Source: Streptomyces termitum (lineage in GTDB: Bacteria; Actinomycetota; Actinomycetes; Streptomycetales; Streptomycetaceae). From it: a DNA stretch of 64,000 nucleotides. Numbering within the stretch: the stretch's first letter is position 1; each line of letters starts with the position of its first letter. The notes under the pieces were generated by a model that was not told the origin of the DNA, did not search any database, and worked only from the letters and a program-made list of their open reading frames with translations. Shown piece by piece: positions 48,645 to 61,082 of the stretch. The position numbers were made by a program, and so were the translations under genes. The stretch is taken from positions 89,048 through 153,047 of the forward strand of contig NZ_BMUL01000015.1 in the NCBI RefSeq assembly GCF_014650175.1. The letters are read 5' to 3'.

Positions 48645-50128
48645 CTGCCCACCTCCTCGACGCATTCCGCCACGAGGTCGACGCCCTCGGTGCCCACGAC
48701 CTTCGCCCTGACCATACGGCCCGGGGCCAGGTCGAGGCCCGCGCCGCTCCCGTCGGTGAGGATCACCTGGCCGTCCGTCTCCGGGGCCTGGTGCGCGGCG
48801 CGGCCGATCCAGCCGTCCTCCTCGTCCTCGGATTCCACCAGTACCTCCAGCATCTCCCCGATCCGCTCCTCCGCGCGCTGCGCGGTGAGCTCCTCGGCGA
48901 GCCGGGAGAGGTGGGCGAGGCGCTCGTCCACGACCTCCTGGTCGAGCTTGTCCCCGTAGGTGGCGGCCTCGGTGCCGTCCTCGTCGGAGTAGCCGAAGAC
49001 GCCGATGGCGTCGAGCCGGGCGTGGGTGACGAAGCGCTCCAGCTCGGCGAAGTCGGCCTCGGTCTCGCCGGGGAAGCCGACGATGAAGTTGGACCGGGCA
49101 CCCGCCGTGGGCGCCTTGTCGCGGATCGTGGCGAGGAGGTCGAGGAAGCGGTCGGTGTCGCCGAAGCGGCGCATCGCCCGCAGCACCTGCGGGGCGCTGT
49201 GCTGGAACGACAGGTCGAAGTAGGGGGCGACCTTCTCGGTCGAGGTCAGCACGTCGATCAGGCCGGGGCGCATCTCGGCGGGCTGGAGGTAGCTGACCCG
49301 GACCCGCTCGATGCCGTCGACGGCGGCCAGCTCGGGGAGCAGGCCCTCCAGGAGGCGGATGTCGCCGAGGTCCTTGCCGTACGAGGTGTTGTTCTCGGAG
49401 ACCAGCATGACCTCCTTGACGCCCTGCTCGGCGAGCCAGCGGGTCTCGTTCAGCACGTCCGAGGGGCGGCGCGAGACGAAGGAGCCGCGGAAGGACGGGA
49501 TGGCGCAGAAGGAGCAGCGGCGGTCGCAGCCGGAGGCCAGCTTCACGGAGGCGACGGGGCTGCGGTCGAGGCGGCGGCGGAGCGGGGCGCGCGGGCCGGA
49601 GGCGGGCGCGAGCCCCTCGGGCAGGTCGGCGGGGGCGTCCTGCGGCTCCTCTGCGGCCCCGTGGCCGGGGAGGGCGACCTCGGCGGCGGCCTGCTGGCGG
49701 TCGACCGGGGAGAGCGGCAGGAGCCGGCGGCGGTCGCGCGGGGCGTGGGCCTCCACGCTGCCGCCGCTGAGGATGGTCTGGAGACGGCTGGAGATGTCGG
49801 CGTAGTCGTCGAAGCCGAGCACACCGTCGGCTTCGGGGAGGGCGTCCGCCAGCTCCTTGCCGTAGCGCTCGGCCATGCAGCCGACCGCGACGACGGCCTG
49901 GGTGCGGCCGTGATCCTTCAGATCATTGGCTTCGAGCAGGGCGTCGACGGAGTCCTTCTTGGCGGCTTCGACGAAGCCGCAGGTGTTGACGACGGCGACG
50001 TCCGCGTCCTCGGCGTTCTCGACGAGCTCCCAGCCGTCCGCTGCCAAGCGGCCTGCGAGCTCCTCCGAGTCCACCTCGTTACGGGCGCAGCCGAGAGTGA
50101 CAAGGGCGACGGTACGGCGTTCGGGCAT
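48641..50128 (-). CDS. rimO: Ribosomal protein S12 methylthiotransferase
   Basis: RimO is a radical-SAM enzyme that methylthiolates the conserved aspartate of ribosomal protein S12. The cluster cysteines are C201-C205-C208 (CDRRCSFC), preceded by the N-terminal UPF0004 cysteines in TLGCARNEVD, VNTCGFV and VGCMAERYG. SFRGSFVSRRP separates it from MiaB, and the C-terminal TRAM domain is present. The insertion at about residues 130-190, rich in Ala, Pro and Arg, is typical of Streptomyces. Length is 495 residues. It is the second gene of an operon after the RodZ-like gene and overlaps pgsA by 4 bp. Confidence 0.94.
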   Translation of the reverse strand: MPERRTVALVTLGCARNEVDSEELAGRLAADGWELVENAEDADVAVVNTCGFVEAAKKDSVDALLEANDLKDHGRTQAVVAVGCMAERYGKELADALPEADGVLGFDDYADISSRLQTILSGGSVEAHAPRDRRRLLPLSPVDRQQAAAEVALPGHGAAEEPQDAPADLPEGLAPASGPRAPLRRRLDRSPVASVKLASGCDRRCSFCAIPSFRGSFVSRRPSDVLNETRWLAEQGVKEVMLVSENNTSYGKDLGDIRLLEGLLPELAAVDGIERVRVSYLQPAEMRPGLIDVLTSTEKVAPYFDLSFQHSAPQVLRAMRRFGDTDRFLDLLATIRDKAPTAGARSNFIVGFPGETEADFAELERFVTHARLDAIGVFGYSDEDGTEAATYGDKLDQEVVDERLAHLSRLAEELTAQRAEERIGEMLEVLVESEDEEDGWIGRAAHQAPETDGQVILTDGSGAGLDLAPGRMVRAKVVGTEGVDLVAECVEEVGR

Positions 50129-50218
50129 GGGCTCAAGACTACTTCGTCCCGGACGTGACCCCGTCGCCCAGGGTTCACCCGGGCGACGGAGGTCACACCC
50201 GCCGCGTGATCCGCGGGC

Positions 50219-51040
50219 TCATCCGGCCTCGGGGTCGCCCTTGGTGTAGCTGAGCCGCTCCACCTGGCCGTCCTCGAACTTCTCGGAGACCTTCTTGCCG
50301 TTCACGTACAGCTCGACCGCGCCGGCGTTGCCGAGCACGAGGTCGATGCGCTCGTCGTCCTGGAAGGTCTTGGACTCGCCCTCCTGGATGAAGCCGTCGA
50401 AGATCATCTTGCCGTCGGCGGCCTTGGCCGACATCCAGCTCTTGCCGTCGGCGGTGAGCTTGACGGTGACCTTGTCGGCCGGGACCGCCGCGATGGCGCT
50501 CCCGGTCGGCTTGGGGGCGGGCTTGGCCGGCTTGGGCTTGGCGGCCTCGGTCGCCTTCTCCGGGGCGGCCGCGGGCTCGCCCTCGGCGGTCGTGGTGCCC
50601 TTCGGCTCGTCGGCGCCGTTGAACATGGTGAAGCCGACGAAGCCGACCACGGCGACGATCGCCGCGACCATGGCCGCGGTCCAGTTGGGCCGCCGGGGCT
50701 CGGGGCGGATCCGCTCCGCCTCGAACAGCGGGGCGGCGGGGGTGGGCGCGGGACGGCCGCCGTGCTCGGCGTCGTACCGCTCGATCAGCGGTGCCGGATC
50801 GAGCCCGACGGCGCGGGCCAGCGTCCGGATGTGACCGCGCGCGTAGACGTCGCCGCCGCAGCGTGAGAAGTCGTCCTCCTCGATGCCCTGCACGATGGGG
50901 ATGCGGACACGGGTGGAGGCACTGACCTCCTCGATGCCGAGGCCGGCGGCGAGACGGGCCTGCTTGAGGGCGCGGCCGATCGGTTCCCGGTCGTCTGACG
51001 GGAACGTCCGGTCGTCTTCGGGGGAGTTGCCGATGGACAC
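50219..51040 (-). CDS. RodZ-like protein (HTH_25, one TM helix, DUF4115)
   Basis: The 273-residue protein has a RodZ-like layout. An N-terminal helix-turn-helix comes first (GRALKQARLAAGLGIEEVSASTRVRI). It is followed by a proline-containing linker, one transmembrane helix (AAMVAAIVAVVGFVGFTMF), a Lys/Pro/Ala-rich spacer and a C-terminal DUF4115 beta domain (KVTVKLTADGKSWMSAKAADGK, QEGESKTFQDDERIDLVLGN). RodZ links MreB to the cell wall in rods. In actinobacteria this gene next to rimO and ftsK is conserved but its role is unclear. I chose GTG 51040 with AAAGG 8 nt upstream. It heads the rimO-pgsA-cinA operon. Confidence 0.88.
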   Translation of the reverse strand: MSIGNSPEDDRTFPSDDREPIGRALKQARLAAGLGIEEVSASTRVRIPIVQGIEEDDFSRCGGDVYARGHIRTLARAVGLDPAPLIERYDAEHGGRPAPTPAAPLFEAERIRPEPRRPNWTAAMVAAIVAVVGFVGFTMFNGADEPKGTTTAEGEPAAAPEKATEAAKPKPAKPAPKPTGSAIAAVPADKVTVKLTADGKSWMSAKAADGKMIFDGFIQEGESKTFQDDERIDLVLGNAGAVELYVNGKKVSEKFEDGQVERLSYTKGDPEAG

Positions 51041-51154
51041 GAGAGCGCCTTTCGAGCGTGTAGCCACCTGCTGGACGTTCAGTCTATGGGTGGTACGAAA
51101 GGGTGGGGCAACCGGGCGGGTGCGGTGTGTACGCCATGAGGCCGTACGCCGCGC

Positions 51155-51178
51155 GGGGACGGAAGCTGCTTCCGCCCC
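51155..51178 (-). terminator. Hairpin in the ftsK-rodZ gap
   Basis: CGGAAG-ctg-CTTCCG (51160-51174) is extended by GGGG/CCCC with one bulged base. It lies in the 276-bp gap downstream of ftsK and upstream of the RodZ-like gene. It may terminate ftsK transcripts or be an operator. Confidence 0.4.
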
Positions 51179-51316
51179 TCCGTCCAACTTGACGTACGGC
51201 CAGGGGAAACGGTTGCCCTCCGTTCCCTTACGAGTGAGTCTCGGCCCGGTCTCGAACGGGTACCCCGCCCCGCGCGGGTCACGCCCCCGCTCCCCGGCCG
51301 CCGGTACTCCGTCACC

Positions 51317-54103
51317 TCACGGCGCGGACTCGCCGCGGATCACCGCCAGCACCCCGTCCAGCTCGTCCGGCTTGACGAGGACGTCGCGCGCCTTGGAGCC
51401 CTCGCTCGGGCCCACGATGTTCCGCGACTCCATCAGGTCCATCAGCCGGCCGGCCTTCGCGAAGCCGACCCGCAGCTTGCGCTGGAGCATCGAGGTGGAG
51501 CCGAACTGCGTGGACACGACCAGCTCGGCCGCCTGGCACAGCAGGTCGAGGTCGTCGCCGATCTCCTCGTCGATCTCCTTCTTCTGCTTGGTGCCGACGG
51601 TGACGTCGTCCCGGAAGACCGGCGTCATCTGGTCCTTGCAGTGCTGCACGACGGCCGCGACCTCGGCCTCGGTGACGAAGGCGCCCTGCATGCGGGTCGG
51701 CTTGTTCGCGCCCATCGGCAGGAAGAGGCCGTCGCCCTTGCCGATCAGCTTCTCGGCGCCGGGCTGGTCGAGGATGACCCGGCTGTCGGCGAGCGAGGAG
51801 GTGGCGAAGGCGAGCCGGGAGGGCACGTTCGCCTTGATCAGACCGGTGACGACGTCCACCGAGGGCCGCTGGGTGGCGAGCACCAGGTGGATGCCGGCCG
51901 CGCGGGCCAGCTGGGTGATGCGGACGATGGCGTCCTCGACGTCCCGGGGCGCGACCATCATCAGGTCGGCCAGCTCGTCGACGATGACCAGGAGGTACGG
52001 ATAGGTCTTGAGCTCGCGCTCGCTGCCGGGCGGCAGCTGGACCTTGCCGTCGCGGATCGCCTGGTTGAAGTCGTCGATGTGCCGGAAGCCGAAGGCGGCC
52101 AGGTCGTCGTAGCGCAGGTCCATCTCGCGCACCACCCACTGGAGCGCCTCGGCGGCCCGCTTGGGGTTGGTGATGATCGGCGTGATCAGGTGCGGGATGC
52201 CCTCGTAGGCGGTCAGCTCGACCCGCTTGGGGTCGACGAGGACCATCCGGACGTCCTCCGGGGTCGCCCGGATCATCACCGAGGTGATGAGGCAGTTGAT
52301 GCAGGAGGACTTGCCGGAGCCGGTGGCGCCCGCGACGAGGATGTGCGGCATCTTCGCCAGGTTGGCCATCACGTAGCCGCCCTCGACGTCCTTGCCGAGC
52401 GCGACCAGCATCGGGTGGTCGTCGCCCGCCGCGTCCGCGAGCCGCAGCACGTCGCCGAGGTTGACCATCTCCCGGTCGGAGTTCGGGATCTCGATGCCGA
52501 CGGCGGACTTGCCGGGGATCGGCGAGATGATCCGCACGTCCGGCGAGGCCACCGCGTAGGCGATGTTCTTCGTCAGGGCGGTGATCTTCTCGACCTTCAC
52601 GGCGGGCCCGAGCTCGACCTCGTACCGGGTGACCGTCGGCCCCCGGGTGAAGCCGGTGACGGCCGCGTCGACCTTGAACTCGGTGAAGACGTTCGACAGC
52701 GCGTCCACGACCGCGTCGTTGGCGGCCGACCGGGTCTTGCCGGGCCCGCCCCGCTCCAGCAGGTCGAGCGCGGGCAGCGCGTAGGTGATGTCGCCGGCGA
52801 GCTGGAGCTGCTCGGCGCGGGGCGGCAGGTCGGCCGGCTCCGGCGCCGGCTTGGTCAGGTCGGGTACGGCCCCGCCGGGGCGCTTCTCGCCGCCCCGCGC
52901 CGTGGGCACGTTCGGCGGGGTCTTCGCCGGCGCGGGCACCGGGCCGGTGTCCTCCCCGCCCAGGGCGGCGGACCGGTCGGCGGTCACGTCCCGGGTCAGG
53001 TCGGCGACCAGCGGCGACGGCGGCATCCCGTTGAGCACGGCTCCGTCGAGGGCGGCGGCCGCCGCGGCGGCCACGTCGACCGGGTCGAGCCCGCCGGCGC
53101 GCCCGGCGCTCCGGGGACGGGCGGTGCGGCCCCGGCGCTCCAGCGCCTCCTCCTCGGCCCGCTCCACGTCGTACGGGTCGGCCGGGCCGCGGCGCCGGGC
53201 CGGGCGGGCGGCCCTCGGCGGGGCCTCGCGCCAGTCGTCCTCGTACGCCTCGTGCTCCTCGTACGCCTCCTCCATCTCCTCGGGGAGCGGCTCGACCAGG
53301 CCGAGCCGGACGCCGAGGGCGCGCAGCCGCTGCGGGATCGCGTTGACCGGGGTGGCGGTGACGACGAGCAGCCCGAAGACGGTGAGCAGCACCAGCAGGG
53401 CGACGGCGAGGGCCTCCCCCGTCATGAAGACGAGCGGCTGGGACACCGCCCAGCCGATCAGCCCGCCGGCGTCCCGCATGGCCGCGGCCCCGGCGTCCCG
53501 GACCGGCGCGCCGCAGGCGATGTGGACCTGCCCGAGGACGCCGAGGACGAGCGCGGAGAGGCCGATCACGATCCGGCCGTTGGCCTCGGGCCGCTCGGGG
53601 TAGCGGAAGAGGCGGAAGGCGATGGCGCCGAGCAGCAGCGGCACGAGCAGGTCGAGCCGGCCGAAGGCGCCGGTCACCAGGAGCGAGACGAGGTCGCCCA
53701 GGGGGCCGTTCAGATGGGACCAGGTGCCGGCGGCGACGATCAGCGCGCCGGCGAGCAGCAGCAGGGCGAGCCCGTCCTTGCGGTGGACCGGGTCGAGCCC
53801 CTTCGCCCCGCGTCCTATCCCCCGGAAGACGGCGCCGACGCCGTGGGCGGCGCCGCGCGCGAGCCGGGACACGCCGCCGGTGGGCGACGGCGCGGGGCGC
53901 GGGGCGGGCCGCTTCGCGGCGGTCTTCTTCGCGGGCGCGCGCTTGGCGGGCGCGGCCTTCTTGGCCGGCGCCTTCTTCGCGGGCGCCTTGGCCGGGGACT
54001 TCGCAGCGGACTTGGCCGCCGTCTTCTTCGCGCTCCCGGTCGTCCGGCCGGCGCGCGATGCCGCGGTGCCCTGTGAACCCTTGCCGGACGTACGTGAAGC
54101 CAT
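51317..54103 (-). CDS. ftsK: DNA translocase FtsK/SpoIIIE with histone-H1-like N-terminus
   Basis: FtsK pumps chromosomal DNA at septa; in Streptomyces it protects chromosomes during sporulation septation. The 928-residue protein has a Lys/Ala/Pro-rich N-terminus (residues about 20-65, repeated PAKKA and AAK units) and four transmembrane helices (about 110-270). An acidic linker follows, then the motor with Walker A GATGSGKS (592-599) and Walker B VIVDELADLMM, and the gamma winged-helix domain at the end. I chose ATG 54103; it lacks a Shine-Dalgarno sequence but has TAACCT 7 nt upstream, consistent with a leaderless mRNA. GTG 54142 is possible in principle but lies on the -35 region of that promoter. 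Confidence 0.95.
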   Translation of the reverse strand: MASRTSGKGSQGTAASRAGRTTGSAKKTAAKSAAKSPAKAPAKKAPAKKAAPAKRAPAKKTAAKRPAPRPAPSPTGGVSRLARGAAHGVGAVFRGIGRGAKGLDPVHRKDGLALLLLAGALIVAAGTWSHLNGPLGDLVSLLVTGAFGRLDLLVPLLLGAIAFRLFRYPERPEANGRIVIGLSALVLGVLGQVHIACGAPVRDAGAAAMRDAGGLIGWAVSQPLVFMTGEALAVALLVLLTVFGLLVVTATPVNAIPQRLRALGVRLGLVEPLPEEMEEAYEEHEAYEDDWREAPPRAARPARRRGPADPYDVERAEEEALERRGRTARPRSAGRAGGLDPVDVAAAAAAALDGAVLNGMPPSPLVADLTRDVTADRSAALGGEDTGPVPAPAKTPPNVPTARGGEKRPGGAVPDLTKPAPEPADLPPRAEQLQLAGDITYALPALDLLERGGPGKTRSAANDAVVDALSNVFTEFKVDAAVTGFTRGPTVTRYEVELGPAVKVEKITALTKNIAYAVASPDVRIISPIPGKSAVGIEIPNSDREMVNLGDVLRLADAAGDDHPMLVALGKDVEGGYVMANLAKMPHILVAGATGSGKSSCINCLITSVMIRATPEDVRMVLVDPKRVELTAYEGIPHLITPIITNPKRAAEALQWVVREMDLRYDDLAAFGFRHIDDFNQAIRDGKVQLPPGSERELKTYPYLLVIVDELADLMMVAPRDVEDAIVRITQLARAAGIHLVLATQRPSVDVVTGLIKANVPSRLAFATSSLADSRVILDQPGAEKLIGKGDGLFLPMGANKPTRMQGAFVTEAEVAAVVQHCKDQMTPVFRDDVTVGTKQKKEIDEEIGDDLDLLCQAAELVVSTQFGSTSMLQRKLRVGFAKAGRLMDLMESRNIVGPSEGSKARDVLVKPDELDGVLAVIRGESAP

Positions 54104-54110
54104 GGTGCTG

Positions 54111-54139
54111 AGGTTACCGGTGTGCGGCCGGGCTGTCCC
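54111..54139 (-). promoter_or_regulatory. Predicted leaderless promoter of ftsK
   Basis: Reading leftward, GGGACA (54134-54139), a 17-bp spacer and TAACCT (54111-54116) end 7 nt before ATG 54103. This agrees with the missing Shine-Dalgarno sequence. Confidence 0.5.
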
Positions 54140-54192
54140 CACTCACCCGAACGTGTCGGCCCCGCCCCCGTACGAAGCTGACGCCCGCTCAC

Positions 54193-54288
54193 CCGGCGGA
54201 CGGGGCCCGGCGACTTCCGGCGGACGACCGGACGGCCCTCCCGGCGGACGGCCCGGGGGCTTCCCCGGCGGACGGCCGGGTGACGGGG
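54193..54288. repeat. 24-bp tandem repeat, four degenerate copies
   Basis: CCGGCGGACG recurs at 54193, 54217, 54241 and 54265, exactly 24 bp apart, with the remaining 13-14 bases of each unit diverged but all C/G-rich. The array fills most of the gap between osaB and ftsK. Confidence 0.8.
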
Positions 54289-54322
54289 GGTCAGCCCGGG
54301 ACCGGCCGGGGCGGCGGAGGGA

Positions 54323-54997
54323 TCAGCCCTGGGCGGGCAGCGGGGGCGGGCCGCCGGTGCCCGGCTCCAGCGCGTCGAGCGCCCGCCGCAGCCCGGTGAG
54401 CTTGCGCTCCAGATGGGCGGCGGTCGCGACGGCCGCCGCGTCGGCCGACTCGTCGTCGAGCTGCTTGGACAGCGCCTCGGCCTGCTCCTCGACGGCGGCG
54501 AGCCGGGCGGACAGCTCGGCGAGCAGCCCGGCGGCCTCCTTGCCCTGGCCGCCCTCGCCGCCGCCCTCCAGCTGGAGCCGCAGCAGCGCGGCCTGCTCGC
54601 GCAGCTTGCAGTTCTTCATGTACAGCTCGACGAAGACCGAGACCTTGGCGCGCAGCACCCACGGGTCGAACGGCTTGGAGATGTAGTCGACCGCGCCGGC
54701 CGCGTACCCCCGGAAGGTGTGGTGCGGGCCGTGGTTGATCGCGGTCAGGAAGATGATCGGGATGTCTCGGGTCCGCTCGCGGCGCTTGATGTGCGCGGCG
54801 GTCTCGAAACCGTCCATACCGGGCATCTGGACGTCGAGCAGGATGACCGCGAAGTCGTCCGTCAGCAGCGCCTTGAGCGCTTCCTCCCCGGACGATGCCC
54901 GCACCAGCGTCTGATCGAGCGCGGAGAGAATGGCCTCCAGCGCCAGCAGATTCTCCGGCCGGTCATCGACCAGGAGGATCTTGGCCTTCTGCACCAT
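54323..54997 (-). CDS. osaB: Response regulator OsaB (receiver plus coiled coil)
   Basis: OsaB is the response regulator partner of the OsaA kinase in the Streptomyces osmoadaptation system. The 224-residue protein has a receiver domain with D55 (VILLDVQMPGMDGF), FLTAIN and KPFDP. After it comes a helical C-terminal part predicted as coiled coil (LREQAALLRLQLE, LSARLAAVEEQAEALSKQLDDE) instead of a DNA-binding domain. It therefore must act through protein contacts. I chose ATG 54997 with GAGGAGG 7 nt upstream. It follows osaA with a 305-bp gap that contains a palindromic tandem repeat and probably its own promoter. Confidence 0.9.
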   Translation of the reverse strand: MVQKAKILLVDDRPENLLALEAILSALDQTLVRASSGEEALKALLTDDFAVILLDVQMPGMDGFETAAHIKRRERTRDIPIIFLTAINHGPHHTFRGYAAGAVDYISKPFDPWVLRAKVSVFVELYMKNCKLREQAALLRLQLEGGGEGGQGKEAAGLLAELSARLAAVEEQAEALSKQLDDESADAAAVATAAHLERKLTGLRRALDALEPGTGGPPPLPAQG

Positions 54998-55302
54998 GCC
55001 CCGTCCTCCTCGTCCCGGCAACGGCTCGCTCCGGCTTCCGGAACCGGTTCCGGAACCGGGGGAAGCACCGGGCGCCGCCCCAGGGGACGGCTTCCTGCCG
55101 CCGTCCGTCCTTGTGCCGGTCATCGTAGCCGCACCCCGCCCGTCGCCACACCCTGTCACCGTGATGTCACTGTGCACACTGCGGAAACGGGGCGCGGTTC
55201 GGAAAGGTTCCCCGATTCTCCCGCGCTCACACTCCCGCGGCGACAGTACGCCGTCCGGCGCGGGGCCCGCGAGGGCGCCCCCGCACCGGACGGCGTCCGG
55301 AG
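54998..55302. other. 305-bp gap between osaA and osaB
   Basis: This gap holds no gene. It contains the TTCCGGAACCGG double repeat (55036-55059), about 40-60 bp upstream of osaB. Further upstream are two GTCAC words 11 bp apart near 55155-55170, in a more AT-rich stretch that may be the osaB promoter. Its length argues that osaB can be transcribed apart from osaA. Confidence 0.5.
55036..55059. promoter_or_regulatory. Two perfect tandem copies of TTCCGGAACCGG; 20-bp palindrome upstream of osaB
   Basis: TTCCGGAACCGG stands twice in a row (55036-55047, 55048-55059). Because the unit is itself made of palindromes, positions 55036-55055 form a perfect 20-bp palindrome. It lies 39-62 nt upstream of ATG 54997, a good place for an operator or an mRNA hairpin controlling osaB. 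Confidence 0.65.
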
Positions 55303-60813
<5,511 letters not shown>

Positions 60814-61082
60814 CGTGTCCCTCCCGAAAGGGGTCGACCGTTCCGCCCCGGCTCCCGCCGGAACACTCCCAGTGTTTCACCGCGACCGAACCAGGCGATA
60901 ACAGTTCGGCAGCTTCGCACAAGCGTCCCCGCCCCCGGAGGACGGAAACAGCGGAGACCGGCATCCGCGGGGACCGCGAAGGTAAGTAACCTGGCATCCG
61001 GCTGTCCAGCCGCCCCGGTCCGCCCGGCGGGGGCGGTGTGGCACGTGCACGACCACCGGGCAGCGGGAGGGGCAGACCGAGC

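Noticed and set aside
51079..51315. A 78-codon minus-strand frame just after ftsK
   Set aside because: It begins inside the ftsK-rodZ gap without a ribosome site and contains the hairpin at 51155-51178.
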